From Gordoniibacillus kamchatkensis (GTDB lineage: Bacteria > Bacillota > Bacilli > Paenibacillales > NBRC-103111): a DNA stretch of 64,000 nucleotides. The stretch lies in the NCBI RefSeq assembly GCF_000829455.1, contig NZ_JXAK01000007.1, forward strand, positions 62,001-126,000, read 5' to 3'. Under the pieces are notes generated by a model. That model ran no database searches. It saw only the letters and a program-made list of their open reading frames with translations, and had not been told where the DNA came from. The position numbers were made by a program, and so were the translations under genes. Shown piece after piece: positions 36,661 through 45,871 of this stretch (positions are counted from its first letter, which is position 1; each line of letters begins with the position of its first letter).

Positions 36661-37494
36661 TTATCCTTTCACCGCGCCCGCCGTAATGCCTTGTATGATA
36701 TGCCTTTGCAGGGCGAGGAAAAACGCGAGAATCGGTGCGATACCCATCACGAGCGCCGCCAGCGCCAAATCCCATTGCTGCATATATTGGCCGAACAGCG
36801 AGTTCGTCGCCAGCTGGATCGTTTGCAGCTGCGGCTTTTGCAAAACGAGAAGCGGCAGCAAGAAATCGTTCCACATCCACAAGCTTTGCAGCACGACGAC
36901 GGTCACGGTCATCGACTTCAGGAGCGGAAACACAATCCGCCAAAAAATTCCATACGGGGTGCAGCCGTCGATAAGAGCCGACTCCTCGATTTCCTGCGGT
37001 ATCGATTTCATAAAGCCGTGGTACAAGAAAATCGTAAAGGAGGCGCCAAGGCCTGTATAGCAGAAAATAATGCCGGGTAGGCTATTCAAAAAGTGCAGCC
37101 AGTTGCCGACCTTGACGAGCGGAATCATGATCGTTTGAAACGGGACGACCATCGAGGCGATAAACAGCGAAAACAAGATCCGGTTCGTTCTGCTCGGATA
37201 ACGAAGCAGCCGGTACGCCGCCAGCGACGAGACGACGACCATGCAAATGTCGCTGAACGCCGTAATCACAATCGAATTGCGCAGCGCGCGGGGAAACTTC
37301 AGCACGTCCCAGGCCCGCGCGTAATTGTGCCAATCGAGGCTTTTCGGCAAGCCGGACGTATCCGCGAGCAGCTCCGCGAAGCTCTTGAACGAATTGGCGA
37401 CGACAAAATAGAACGGCGCGAGGAACAAGGCGGCGACGAGCACGACGGCGATTTCGGAGGCGAGCAATTTCCATCCGTACGGCTTCGCATTCAT
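36661..37494 (-). CDS. Carbohydrate ABC transporter permease (MalG-type)
   Basis: 277-aa CUT1 permease starting MNAKPYGWKLLASEIAVVLV, with EAA loop IEESALIDGCTPYGIFW and C-terminal HIIQGITAGAVKG. A much longer frame continues upstream of this start but merely overlaps the partner permease in another frame. The true start is set by the TGATG overlap with the upstream permease stop at 37494. It is 118 bp upstream of the binding-protein start, which has its own promoter. Confidence 0.93.
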   Translation of the reverse strand: MNAKPYGWKLLASEIAVVLVAALFLAPFYFVVANSFKSFAELLADTSGLPKSLDWHNYARAWDVLKFPRALRNSIVITAFSDICMVVVSSLAAYRLLRYPSRTNRILFSLFIASMVVPFQTIMIPLVKVGNWLHFLNSLPGIIFCYTGLGASFTIFLYHGFMKSIPQEIEESALIDGCTPYGIFWRIVFPLLKSMTVTVVVLQSLWMWNDFLLPLLVLQKPQLQTIQLATNSLFGQYMQQWDLALAALVMGIAPILAFFLALQRHIIQGITAGAVKG

Positions 37495-38384
37495 CACATC
37501 TCCACCTCCCGCTTCTTCGTGATCGATACTTGCACCATCGTAATGACGGTGACGACGACGAAAAAGATAAACGCTTTGGCCGTTCCCAGACCGTAACGGT
37601 TGTTTTTGAACGCCTCGTAATAAATGTTCATCGCGACCGATTGCGACGATTTGAACGGGCCGCCCTGCGTTAACGAAAAGTTCAGATCGAACGATTTGAA
37701 CGTCCACGAGATGCTCAGGAACAGGCAGACGGTCACGGCCGGCATGATGAGCGGCAATATGATCGTGCGCAATATTTGCCAGCCTGTCGCGCCGTCGATC
37801 GCAGCCGCCTCCAGCATATCGCTCGGAACGTTCGTCAGGCCGGCGATGTAAATGACCATCAAATACCCCGCTCCTTGCCATACGCTGACGATGACAAGCC
37901 CCCAGAAAGCCGTTGCTTCCGTACTGAGCCACGCCAGTTTGAAAAATCCGATGCCCGTTGCTTGTCCGATCGCCGGAAAGCTTTGCGTCAAAATAAACCG
38001 CCAAATAAACCCGAGCAGCAGGCCGCCGAGCACGTTCGGCATAAAAAAGACGGTGCGCAGCACATTGCGCGTTTTCATCGGCTTCGACAGCAAATAAGCG
38101 ATCGCGAAGCCGAGCGCGTTGCTGATGGCGACGACGGCAACGGTAAACCGGGCCGTGAACCAAAACGATCGGCCGAAATCGGGATCGTCGGTCAAAATCG
38201 TTTTGTAGTTTTGCAGCTGCACCCACCCGATATGGCTGGATACGCCGTTCCAATTGGTGAACGAATAATACAGGCCGAGCAAAAACGGCACTACCATGAC
38301 AACGGCGTACACGAGCAGAGCGGGTCCCAAAAAGACCGTCTGTTGAATAGGTTGCGATGTCAACCATCTTCTCACTGCAAGCAA
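37494..38384 (-). CDS. Carbohydrate ABC transporter permease (MalF-type)
   Basis: 296-aa CUT1 permease with six helices, EAA loop DMLEAAAIDGATGWQILRTI and the typical NLNFSLTQGGPFKSSQS-like C-terminal region. It starts with TTG (38384) or GTG (38375), with GGGGGG ahead of both. First gene of the permease pair, divergent from the kinase gene; its promoter carries the shared regulatory box. Confidence 0.92.
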   Translation of the reverse strand: MLAVRRWLTSQPIQQTVFLGPALLVYAVVMVVPFLLGLYYSFTNWNGVSSHIGWVQLQNYKTILTDDPDFGRSFWFTARFTVAVVAISNALGFAIAYLLSKPMKTRNVLRTVFFMPNVLGGLLLGFIWRFILTQSFPAIGQATGIGFFKLAWLSTEATAFWGLVIVSVWQGAGYLMVIYIAGLTNVPSDMLEAAAIDGATGWQILRTIILPLIMPAVTVCLFLSISWTFKSFDLNFSLTQGGPFKSSQSVAMNIYYEAFKNNRYGLGTAKAFIFFVVVTVITMVQVSITKKREVEM

Positions 38385-38418
38385 GCCCCCCTATCCAGAA
38401 TGTTGATCACACACCCTC

Positions 38419-38481
38419 ATTGTATCGGCGGCATCCCGCAATGCCCACTCAGTAATTTGAGAACATAGGTGGACAATTTTG
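38419..38481 (-). promoter_or_regulatory. Regulated promoter of the permease operon
   Basis: Minus-strand order: CAAAATTGTCCACCTA (38466-38481), 5 nt, TCAAA (38456-38460), 4 nt, TGAGTG (38446-38451), 21 nt, -10 TACAAT (38419-38424). Spacings are identical to 36584-36646. It lies about 35 bp upstream of the permease start and shares its upstream box with the divergent kinase promoter. Confidence 0.75.
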
Positions 38482-38499
38482 ACTAGCCGATGCTAAGAT
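38470..38499 (+). promoter_or_regulatory. Candidate promoter of the kinase/regulator operon
   Basis: TGGACA (38470-38475), 18-bp spacer, TAAGAT (38494-38499) with an extended TGC in front. Its -35 lies inside the conserved box used by the divergent permease promoter, so autoregulation is plausible. Confidence 0.55.
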
Positions 38500-38531
38500 G
38501 TAAGCGATAACAACAGGAGGAGACATCATGC

Positions 38532-40328
38532 ATGCGATTTCTGCGAACCAGCGTACGCTACAAGCTTATTTGCTTACTGTTGATCTCCACCGTAATCCCC
38601 ATTGCCGCATCGATATTCGTCACTTATTTCTACACGAAAGAATCGATCAAGAACCGGACGATCCAGGAAAATACCCGGCTTATGTCCGAAGGCAAAACGA
38701 ACATTTCCAATTTCCTGGAGGTCGTCAACAGCGCCTCCCTCGTCCTTTATTCCAATACCGCCCTCGGCGGCATATTGGCAAACGGCGTCACCGACAACAA
38801 GGAGCGCTCATACGTTTACACGGCGCTCCAGCTCGTTGCCCAGGCTGCGGAGAACATTCATCAGGTTTATCTTTATTTGGACAAAGACCCTGACGCCTAC
38901 TTGATGTACAAGGGCAAATTTGCGAGCGGGCAGACGGACGCCTTGCGCAAAGAAACGGATATCGCCCCTTATGCCGCCAAAACGGTCCCGACGCATTGGA
39001 GCGACGATTACGGCATTCACTTAATGCCGCCGAACACGCCGGAGCTCGTCTTTTCCGTGTACCGCCCTCTGTACCGCGTGCCGACGCAGGAAAGAATCGG
39101 GTTTCTGGCGATTGACGTGCAGGTGGACGCCTTGCGCAAATTGTGCGCCCAATTGTACGATGCGAACAGCGAGAATATGTACATTTTGGACGGCGGCGGC
39201 ACTGTCGTCTACGCTTCGGACGAAGCGGAAATCGGGCAAAAGCCGGAGCAAGCCTGGATCCAAACCATTTTGGGCAGCACCGCTATTTCCGGCAGCCTGG
39301 AAAAAAGGCAATCCGGCTACGACGGCATCATTCTGTACGATAAAATCAAGCTGCCTTATTTGGATTGGACGCTCGTCAAGCGCATTCCCGGCCACTATTT
39401 GTACGCGCACGCCCGCAACCTGACGATGATCAATACCGTCATCGCGGTGCTGTTCCTGTCCGTTGCGACCGCTGCCGTCCTGCTTGTCTCCATTCGGTTC
39501 ACCAACCCGATCAAAAAGCTGATCCGCAGCATCAACAAAATTCAGTCCGGCCAGCTGGAAGAACCGATCGATATTTCCCGCCAGGACGAATTCGGCTTGC
39601 TGGCCAGGCGGTTCCGGACGATGATGCATACGATCAACGACTTGATTTTGCAGGAGTACAAGCTGAAGCTCGCCAACAAGACGAATCAGCTCAAGATGCT
39701 GCAGGCACAAATCAACCCGCATTTCATCAACAACGCACTGCAGTCCATCGGCGCGTCCGCGCTGGACCATGACGCCCCCGAGGTGTACGGGCTCATCTCC
39801 TCGCTGGGCCAGATGATGCACTACAGCATGAACATGAAGGAGACGATCGTGCCGCTTTCGCAGGAGCTCGAATACGTCAATCATTATTTGCTGCTGCAGC
39901 AGCAGCGCTTCGAACAGAAATTGAAGATCGAATATGCGCTTGACGAGCGCGCGGGAGCGGTGCCCATACCGAAAATGATCGTTCAGCCGCTCGTCGAAAA
40001 CTATTTCAAGCACGGATTTCATAAATGGCAGCATACCGGCGTGCTGAAGATCGGCACACAGCTGCACGGCGGCTTGCTGCAAATCGTCATCGAAGACAAC
40101 GGCAAAGGAATTTCGGAAGAAAGGCTTGCCGCCATCCGGAGCGAATTGTCTTCTCCGCATGACGAGCTTTCGGATGGCGGGGAGCGGATCGGACTGATGA
40201 ACGTCATGTTCCGGCTCCGGCTTTATTACGGGGAGCAGGCGGCTCTGCAGCTCGAAGACTGCCGGCCGCACGGCCTGAAAATCACGATGACGCTGCCGAT
40301 TTTGCAGCAGGGGGAGACAGCGGTATGA
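38532..40328 (+). CDS. Sensor histidine kinase (YesM-like)
   Basis: 598-aa membrane kinase. Helix 1 at about 10-32 (YKLICLLLISTVIPIAASIF), an extracytoplasmic sensor region of about 250 residues, helix 2 near 300 (NTVIAVLFLSVATAAVLLV), a HAMP domain, kinase box QAQINPHFINNALQSI and ATPase motifs PLVENYFKHGF, DNGKGI and GERIGLMNVMFRLRLYYG. The phospho-acceptor His is in INPHF; NN replaces the more usual LYN. AGGAGGAG precedes it; the start is at 38532 rather than the out-of-frame ATG at 38528. It overlaps the response regulator by 4 bp. Confidence 0.95.
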   Translation: MRFLRTSVRYKLICLLLISTVIPIAASIFVTYFYTKESIKNRTIQENTRLMSEGKTNISNFLEVVNSASLVLYSNTALGGILANGVTDNKERSYVYTALQLVAQAAENIHQVYLYLDKDPDAYLMYKGKFASGQTDALRKETDIAPYAAKTVPTHWSDDYGIHLMPPNTPELVFSVYRPLYRVPTQERIGFLAIDVQVDALRKLCAQLYDANSENMYILDGGGTVVYASDEAEIGQKPEQAWIQTILGSTAISGSLEKRQSGYDGIILYDKIKLPYLDWTLVKRIPGHYLYAHARNLTMINTVIAVLFLSVATAAVLLVSIRFTNPIKKLIRSINKIQSGQLEEPIDISRQDEFGLLARRFRTMMHTINDLILQEYKLKLANKTNQLKMLQAQINPHFINNALQSIGASALDHDAPEVYGLISSLGQMMHYSMNMKETIVPLSQELEYVNHYLLLQQQRFEQKLKIEYALDERAGAVPIPKMIVQPLVENYFKHGFHKWQHTGVLKIGTQLHGGLLQIVIEDNGKGISEERLAAIRSELSSPHDELSDGGERIGLMNVMFRLRLYYGEQAALQLEDCRPHGLKITMTLPILQQGETAV

Positions 40329-41950
40329 AAGCGCTTATCGTCGATGACGAAAACCATGTCCGCAAAACCGTTCGCCGGCTGATCGATTGGGAAGCGTTCG
40401 GTTTTCACGAAATTTTCGAAGCGGAGGACGGCTCGGCCGCAGTGGAAATCATTATGGAGCAGCGGCCCCAGCTTGTCATAACGGACATTATGATGCCGCT
40501 CACGTCAGGCATCGAGCTGATGGAATGGATCGAAACGAACAACGCCGATTGCAAGACGATCGTCATTAGCGGCTACAACGAATTCGAATTTGTGCGGCAT
40601 ACCGTTAGGTACGGCGGCATCGATTACTTGCTGAAGCCGATCGACCGGAGCCTTTTGCAGGAAGCGGTCGGCAAAGCTGCCGCCAGATGGCGCGAAAGCG
40701 CGCAGGAAAAGCTTCAGCTGCAAGCCAAGAGCATCGAGGTGAACGAGCTGAAGCCGATGTACCGGGATAAGCTCCTGTCCCGTTTGCTTGCCGAGTCGGC
40801 TTCGGGCATCGCTCCTTCTCCGGGCGAGTCGTATCTTCGGGAATTCGCCGAGCTTGCGGGCATTCGCTCGTGCCGGGTCGCCGTTCTCGATCTGAAGACG
40901 CTCAAGCAGCCGATCCGCGACAAATACGCGGACAATATGGACTTGCTTTTCTTTTCGCTCCTGAATATCAGCAACGAATTTTTGCATCCGGCGCGGCGAG
41001 GGACCGCTTTTCGCAATTGGAACCATCCGGGCGAAATCGTGCTGCTGATCTGGGATGCGCCCGAAGCGGCTGCCGGCTGGCTGCGGCGCATTTCGGACGG
41101 AATCGGCCGCGTTCTGAAAGCCTCGGCCGAGTTCGGCATCGGCGCGGAGTGCGCTTTCCCTTCGGGCCTGCATCAGGCGTACGTGCAAGCGCAGGAAGCG
41201 CTGGCCAGGCGCAATTTGCTCGATCCCGCTTCCCGCATCCACGAATATTCGCCGTCGCTGCCGGCGCGGGCAAGCGCGCTTCGCTTCGGCAAATTCGAAG
41301 AACAAATTCGTCTCGCGGTCAGAAGCGGCAACCCCGATCTGATCCGGGCTACCGTCGGCGAATGGTTTCAGCTCGTCGCCGCGATGGACCGCATCACGAT
41401 GGAGCAGCTGAAAATGTGGTGGGACGAATACAATGTGGCGAAGACGGGCTGGGTCGAAGATTTTCTGCAGGAATATAACGAAGCGCCGCGCATGCCGGTG
41501 GAAGACAGCCCGTTCGTCGTCCCTTTGGAAGAAGACGGACGCTTGTCGTTATCGCAGCTGCAGCAGCAATTGACGAGCCGCCTCGTCAAGCTTTCGCAAG
41601 CGCTGGCGTCGCTGCAAGATCAGGCGCTCAGCCACAACCCGATGCGCGAAATCGCGCGTTATATCGAGGCGAACTATACGAAAGACATTACTTTGCAAGA
41701 CATATCCGCCAAATTCCACTTGAACCGGGAGTACATTTCCCGCAAATTCAAGCGCGAGTTTCAAGAAACGCTGATCGATTTCGTCAACCGGATTCGTATC
41801 GAGAAGTCGAAAATGCTGCTTCAGAGCCCTCACCTCAAAATCGCGCAGGTGGCGCAAATGGTCGGCTACAAGGACGAAAAATATTTCAGCCGCGTGTTCA
41901 AAAAAGTGGAGCGGATGTCGCCCAACGAGTTCCGCAAAAGCACGCAATAA
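40325..41950 (+). CDS. AraC-type response regulator (YesN-like)
   Basis: 541-aa response regulator. Receiver domain: acidic pocket VDDEN, phospho-acceptor Asp in LVITDIMMPLTSG, Lys in YLLKPIDR. A long variable middle follows, then a C-terminal AraC DNA-binding domain with helix-turn-helix regions ITLQDISAKFHLNREYISRK and QVAQMVGYKDEKYFSRVFKK. It is translationally coupled to the kinase (ATGA-type overlap). It is the likely activator of the two divergent sugar operons whose promoters share a conserved box. Confidence 0.95.
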   Translation: MKALIVDDENHVRKTVRRLIDWEAFGFHEIFEAEDGSAAVEIIMEQRPQLVITDIMMPLTSGIELMEWIETNNADCKTIVISGYNEFEFVRHTVRYGGIDYLLKPIDRSLLQEAVGKAAARWRESAQEKLQLQAKSIEVNELKPMYRDKLLSRLLAESASGIAPSPGESYLREFAELAGIRSCRVAVLDLKTLKQPIRDKYADNMDLLFFSLLNISNEFLHPARRGTAFRNWNHPGEIVLLIWDAPEAAAGWLRRISDGIGRVLKASAEFGIGAECAFPSGLHQAYVQAQEALARRNLLDPASRIHEYSPSLPARASALRFGKFEEQIRLAVRSGNPDLIRATVGEWFQLVAAMDRITMEQLKMWWDEYNVAKTGWVEDFLQEYNEAPRMPVEDSPFVVPLEEDGRLSLSQLQQQLTSRLVKLSQALASLQDQALSHNPMREIARYIEANYTKDITLQDISAKFHLNREYISRKFKREFQETLIDFVNRIRIEKSKMLLQSPHLKIAQVAQMVGYKDEKYFSRVFKKVERMSPNEFRKSTQ

Positions 41951-41965
41951 CGGAATGGAAATAGA

Positions 41966-41995
41966 AAAAAAGACGGAGCGCACGCCCGTCTTTTT
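41966..41995. terminator. Bidirectional terminator between regulator and metQ
   Basis: AAAAAGACGG / CCGTCTTTTT hairpin with A and T runs on both sides, between the plus-strand regulator gene and the convergent metQ. Confidence 0.9.
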
Positions 41996-42008
41996 CAATT
42001 TTATACGA

Positions 42009-42851
42009 TTAGAACGCCGGCACGACCGCGCCTTTGTACTTGTCTTCGATGAACTTTTTCACTTCCGGGCTGTTCAGCGCTTTGGCCAGCTTCTGCATCG
42101 CTTCGCTGTCTTTGTTGTCCGGGCGGGCGACGAGAATGTTGACGTACGGCGAGTTGCTGTCTTCAATGAACAGCGCGTCCTTCGTCGGGACGAGGTTCGC
42201 CTGCAGCGCATAGTTCGTGTTGATCAGCGCAAGGTCGACGTCGTCCAGCGTACGCGGCAGCATGGCGGCTTCAAGCTCTTTGATTTTGAGGTTTTTCTTG
42301 TTTTCGACGATATCCTTCACCGTGCCGCTGACGCCGACGCCGTCCTTCAGCTTGATCAGGCCGTTCTTCGCGAGCAGCGCCAAGGCGCGGCCGCCGTTCG
42401 TCGCGTCGTTCGGGATGGCGACGGTGGCGCCGTCCTTCAGCTCGCTGACGTTTTTGATTTTTTTGGAGTAAGCGCCGAACGGTTCGATATGAACGCCGAC
42501 GACTTTGACCAGATTCATGTTGTTTTTCTTATTGAAATCGTCCAGGTACGGCGTATGCTGGAAGAAGTTTGCGTCCAGCTGCTTCTCGTTGACCTGCACG
42601 TTCGGCTGTACGTAATCGGTGAACTCCTTCACTTCCAGGTTGACTCCCTGTTCCTTGAGCATCGGTTTGACGAAGTTCAAAATTTCCGCATGCGGCGCCG
42701 GGCTTGCACCTACCTTGAGCGTTACTTCCTTGCCCGCTGCCGGAGCGCTCGGCGTTGCCGGTGCGGATGCGGACGGGCCCCCCGCCGCAGGCTTTTGTCC
42801 GCAAGCGGTAAGGGCCAGCATGAGGGTGGCGGCTAAAATCAGTTTTTTCAT
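42009..42851 (-). CDS. metQ: Methionine-binding lipoprotein MetQ
   Basis: 280-aa binding protein of the methionine ABC importer (NlpA family). Lipoprotein signal MKKLILAATLMLALTACG (cysteine at 17), a Pro/Ala-rich linker, then LKVGASPAPHAEILNFVKP, NFFQHTPYLDDFNKKN and VAIPNDATNGGRALALL, all highly typical. The start at 42851 is set by the signal peptide; the frame runs on upstream through noncoding bases. Last gene of metNIQ. In the cell it delivers D/L-methionine to MetI. Confidence 0.95.
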   Translation of the reverse strand: MKKLILAATLMLALTACGQKPAAGGPSASAPATPSAPAAGKEVTLKVGASPAPHAEILNFVKPMLKEQGVNLEVKEFTDYVQPNVQVNEKQLDANFFQHTPYLDDFNKKNNMNLVKVVGVHIEPFGAYSKKIKNVSELKDGATVAIPNDATNGGRALALLAKNGLIKLKDGVGVSGTVKDIVENKKNLKIKELEAAMLPRTLDDVDLALINTNYALQANLVPTKDALFIEDSNSPYVNILVARPDNKDSEAMQKLAKALNSPEVKKFIEDKYKGAVVPAF

Positions 42852-42892
42852 CGTACGGTTCCTCCCTTGTTTTATATCTGCTATATATAAAG

Positions 42893-43552
42893 TCATCTGC
42901 GGCTGAATCGCTGGACAAGCTTGTCCCCGATCATCTGCAGAATCTGGACGAGCGCGATGAGAATAACGACAGTGACGATCATCACTTCTTTCTCGAACCG
43001 CTGGTACCCGTAGCGAATGGCCAGGTCGCCGAGTCCGCCGCCGCCGATCAGGCCGGACATGGCGGTGTACGACACGAGCGTCACGGTCGTAATCGTAATG
43101 CCTGCGAGCAGACCCGGAAGCGACTCCGGCAGCAGCACTTTCCACACGATTTGGCGGTACGACGCGCCCATCGACTGGGCCGCTTCGATGACGCCGCGGT
43201 CCACTTCGCGCAGCGACGTTTCGACCAGGCGGGCGAAGAACGGCGCTGCGGCGATGACGAGCGGCGGAATCGAGCCCCGCACGCCGAGCGAAGTGCCGAC
43301 GAGCAGCCGCGTCAGCGGGATGACGGCAATCATCAGAATGACGAAAGGAAAAGAGCGCAACACGTTGATGACGAGCGAAACGGCGGCGTAAAACGGACGA
43401 TTTTGCAATAAGGCGCCTTTCGACGTCAAATACAGCACGATGCCAAGCGGCAACCCGACGAGAAACGTAAACAGAGCGGACAAGCCGAGCATATCGAGCG
43501 TATCCAGCGTCGCTTGGCCGATTTCCGGCCAGCTGACTTGGGAAAAATCCAA
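42893..43552 (-). CDS. metI: Methionine ABC transporter permease MetI
   Basis: 219-aa permease with five predicted helices. Typical segments: LDTLDMLGLSALFTFLVGLP, NVLRSFPFVILMIAVIPLTR, EAAQSMGASYRQIVWKVLLP (ATPase contact) and SYTAMSGLIGGGGLGDLAIR. It starts with TTG at 43552, immediately after the metN stop, with GGAGGTGG inside the end of metN as its ribosome site, so translation is coupled. Confidence 0.95.
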   Translation of the reverse strand: MDFSQVSWPEIGQATLDTLDMLGLSALFTFLVGLPLGIVLYLTSKGALLQNRPFYAAVSLVINVLRSFPFVILMIAVIPLTRLLVGTSLGVRGSIPPLVIAAAPFFARLVETSLREVDRGVIEAAQSMGASYRQIVWKVLLPESLPGLLAGITITTVTLVSYTAMSGLIGGGGLGDLAIRYGYQRFEKEVMIVTVVILIALVQILQMIGDKLVQRFSRR

Positions 43553-44551
43553 TTACGCCACCTCCACGTCAAGTCCGTCCGCCCGCAGCGTTTCGATCGT
43601 CCGCTCGATGGCGGCGCCGTCGCCCTCCAGCTTGACGACAAGCTGGCCGTACGGAACTTGTTTTAGCTTCGATATCGTGCCTTGCAGGATCGAGAAGGTG
43701 ACGCCGGTCGCTTGTACGGCTTTGGACAAAATCGGCTCGTACGTCCGCTCCCCGAGGAACGTAATTTTCAGCAGGCGCGCCGCCAGGTCCGCCGCCGGCG
43801 GCAGCTCCACCGGATCGGACACTTGCTCGACGAATTCCAACGTCACCGGATGCTGCGGCTTCAGGAACACGTCCACGACTCGGCCTTGCTCGACCAGAGT
43901 CCCTTCGTGAATGACGGCAACGCGGTCGCAAATCGAGCGGATGACGTGCATTTCATGAGTGATGAGCACGATCGTCAAGCCGAACCGCTCGTTGATGTCC
44001 AGCAGCAGGCTCAAAATCGAATTCGTCGTTTGCGGGTCGAGCGCCGACGTCGCCTCGTCGCACAGCAGCACTTGCGGGTCAGCCGCCAGCGCCCGCGCGA
44101 TCCCGACCCGCTGCTTTTGCCCGCCCGACAGCTGGGACGGATATTTGAAGCGGTGTTCGGTCAGGCCGGTCAGCTCCAGCAGCTCGCTCACCTTGCGCCG
44201 GATGTCGGCCTTTGGCGTCTTCGCCAGTTTGAGCGGAAACGCGATATTGTCCTCCACCGTCGCCGACGAGAGCAAGTTGAAATGCTGAAAAATCATGCCG
44301 ATCTTGCGCCGCTGCTCCTGCAGCTGCTTCGTACCGAGTGCGGTCAAGTCGGTGCCGTCCACAATGACGCGGCCGCTTGTCGGTCGCTCCAGCAAATTGA
44401 TGCTGCGCAGCAGCGTGCTTTTGCCTGCGCCGGAATGGCCGATCACGCCGAAAATTTCTCCTTTGGCGACGGCCAAATCAATGCCCGAGAGAGCGGTGAC
44501 CCGCCGCGAGCCTGTATCGTAATGTTTGGTAATGCCTTCAAGGCGTATCAA
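43553..44551 (-). CDS. metN: Methionine ABC transporter ATP-binding protein MetN
   Basis: 332-aa ATPase. Walker A GHSGAGKS, signature LSGGQKQR, Walker B VLLCDEATSALD, and a C-terminal ACT-like NIL domain (VTFSILQGTISKLKQVPYGQ) that senses methionine. The start is set at TTG 44551 (reads MIRLEGITKHYDTG), preceded by GGGGGTGA. The longer open frame to 44620 runs through the riboswitch terminator and is not the true start. Controlled by the SAM-I riboswitch upstream. Confidence 0.94.
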   Translation of the reverse strand: MIRLEGITKHYDTGSRRVTALSGIDLAVAKGEIFGVIGHSGAGKSTLLRSINLLERPTSGRVIVDGTDLTALGTKQLQEQRRKIGMIFQHFNLLSSATVEDNIAFPLKLAKTPKADIRRKVSELLELTGLTEHRFKYPSQLSGGQKQRVGIARALAADPQVLLCDEATSALDPQTTNSILSLLLDINERFGLTIVLITHEMHVIRSICDRVAVIHEGTLVEQGRVVDVFLKPQHPVTLEFVEQVSDPVELPPAADLAARLLKITFLGERTYEPILSKAVQATGVTFSILQGTISKLKQVPYGQLVVKLEGDGAAIERTIETLRADGLDVEVA

Positions 44552-44571
44552 CCATATCACCCCCGGTGTGT

Positions 44572-44614
44572 AAAAATGAAGAACCCCTTTTTGTCTGAAG
44601 ACAAAAAGGGGTTT
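44572..44614 (-). terminator. Riboswitch-controlled attenuator terminator
   Basis: AACCCCTTTTTGTC / GACAAAAAGGGGTT hairpin (44582-44614) followed on the minus strand by CTTCATTTTT. It lies between the SAM aptamer and metN and is the expression platform. Confidence 0.92.
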
Positions 44615-44643
44615 GAGCATCGCTAAGCTATATCGAATGTCGT

Positions 44644-44753
44644 ACCCTTCTCATCTTTCAGTAATCGCCGATGCGATTCTGAAGGAATTGGCACCAGGTG
44701 AACCGGTTGCCGGGCTTCATAGGGCCTTGTCCCTCCGCCGCTCTTGATAAGAA
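44644..44753 (-). ncRNA. SAM-I (S-box) riboswitch aptamer
   Basis: On the minus strand the sequence opens CTTATCAAGAGCGGCGGAGG and closes GATGAGAAGGG, which pair as P1 (CTTCTTATC / GATGAGAAG). Between them lie the conserved GGACAAGGCCC-ATGAAGCCCGGCAACC core and the GGTGCCAATTCC segment, all diagnostic of the S-box. SAM binding would favour the terminator and shut off metNIQ. Confidence 0.95.
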
Positions 44754-44793
44754 GATCCGTGTAAGCATATGAAATTGTAAATGAACAAAAGTA

Positions 44794-44822
44794 AGTATAC
44801 GGCCACGTACCGGGGAAGTCAA
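44794..44822 (-). promoter_or_regulatory. Promoter of the SAM riboswitch-metNIQ transcript
   Basis: Minus strand TTGACT (44817-44822), 17-bp spacer, TATACT (44794-44799), about 40 bp upstream of the aptamer. Confidence 0.8.
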
Positions 44823-44841
44823 TACTTTTTTGACCTGTTGG

Positions 44842-45849
44842 TTAATTCATCGGGAGCGACGACTGATAAGCGCCTATGATTCGGTCCATCAGCGCGTTCC
44901 ATTCGGCGTCGACGGTGCATTTGCCGGGATGCGCCTCGAATGAGCGCACCGAACGTTCGATTCCTTGCTGGAAGCGGACCGTCGCGGTGAATCCGGGTGC
45001 GAAGCTCTTGATTTTGCTGTTGTCGAAAACGACGCTAACCGCCTTGTCTCCAAGCAGGCCGCCGATATGGTCGGGCGACAACGCGCCGATGAATTCGCTC
45101 GAAATATGGACCAGCTTCGGCTCCACTCCGGCCGCTTTGCCGATCGCGCGGTAAATTTGGTTCCAATCGAGCACTTCGTCGGACGTAATATGAAACGCGT
45201 GGCCGATCGCGTTCATGTTGCCGAGCAGCGGCACGAACCCTTTGGCAAAATCGGTATTGTGCGTCATCGTCCATAGCGACGTTCCGTCGCCGTGGACGAT
45301 AATCGGCTTGCCGGCGCGCATCCGGTCTACGAGCGACCAAGGGTGCCGCCAGCTGTTGAGCGACGCCGGGATGCTCGTGTCGCCGTACGTATAAGACGGG
45401 CGGACGATCGTAACCGGGAACCCGTCGTTCCTGTACGCGTCCAGCAGCACATTTTCGCAGGCGATTTTGTCGCGGGAATATGGCCAATACGGGTTGGCGA
45501 GCGGAGTCGATTCGGTAATCCGATAATGCGTCGCAGGCTTCTGGTATACGGAAGCGGAGCTGATGAACACGTACTGGCCGGTCTTCCCCCGCAGCAGCTC
45601 GATGTTCGGCTGCACTTGCTCGGGAGTGTACGAAATCCAATCGACTACGGCATCGAACGATTCGCCGCGCAGCGCTTCGGCCGCAGCCGCCGTATCGCGA
45701 ATATCGCCGCGGATCAGCCTTACGCCGTCAGGGATCGCCTCCTGCCGCTGGCCGCGGTTGAACAGCACCAGCTCGATGCCCGTTTCGACCGCCAGCTTCG
45801 ATACCGCTTCGCTAATGATGCCGGTACCGCCGATAAACAACACCTTCAT
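44842..45849 (-). CDS. NAD-dependent epimerase/dehydratase family protein
   Basis: Extended-SDR nucleotide-sugar epimerase-like protein, 335 aa. N-terminal Rossmann MKVLFIGGTGIISEAVSKLA (GGxGxxS variant). The YxxxK site is YSRDKIACENVLLDAY and the preceding Ser lies in FISSASVYQKP. The start at 45849 has GGAGGGTGG upstream. It is the third gene after the M24 peptidase and TIM-barrel protein with about 22-bp gaps, so it belongs to one operon. Substrate unknown. Confidence 0.9.
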   Translation of the reverse strand: MKVLFIGGTGIISEAVSKLAVETGIELVLFNRGQRQEAIPDGVRLIRGDIRDTAAAAEALRGESFDAVVDWISYTPEQVQPNIELLRGKTGQYVFISSASVYQKPATHYRITESTPLANPYWPYSRDKIACENVLLDAYRNDGFPVTIVRPSYTYGDTSIPASLNSWRHPWSLVDRMRAGKPIIVHGDGTSLWTMTHNTDFAKGFVPLLGNMNAIGHAFHITSDEVLDWNQIYRAIGKAAGVEPKLVHISSEFIGALSPDHIGGLLGDKAVSVVFDNSKIKSFAPGFTATVRFQQGIERSVRSFEAHPGKCTVDAEWNALMDRIIGAYQSSLPMN

Positions 45850-45871
45850 CGGCTTCCACCCTCCTGTCAAC

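Noticed and set aside
37495-38367. N-terminal extension of the permease at 36661-37494
   Set aside because: This stretch lies in an alternative frame of the upstream permease gene, is rich in Arg, and has no permease homology; the TGATG overlap marks the real start.
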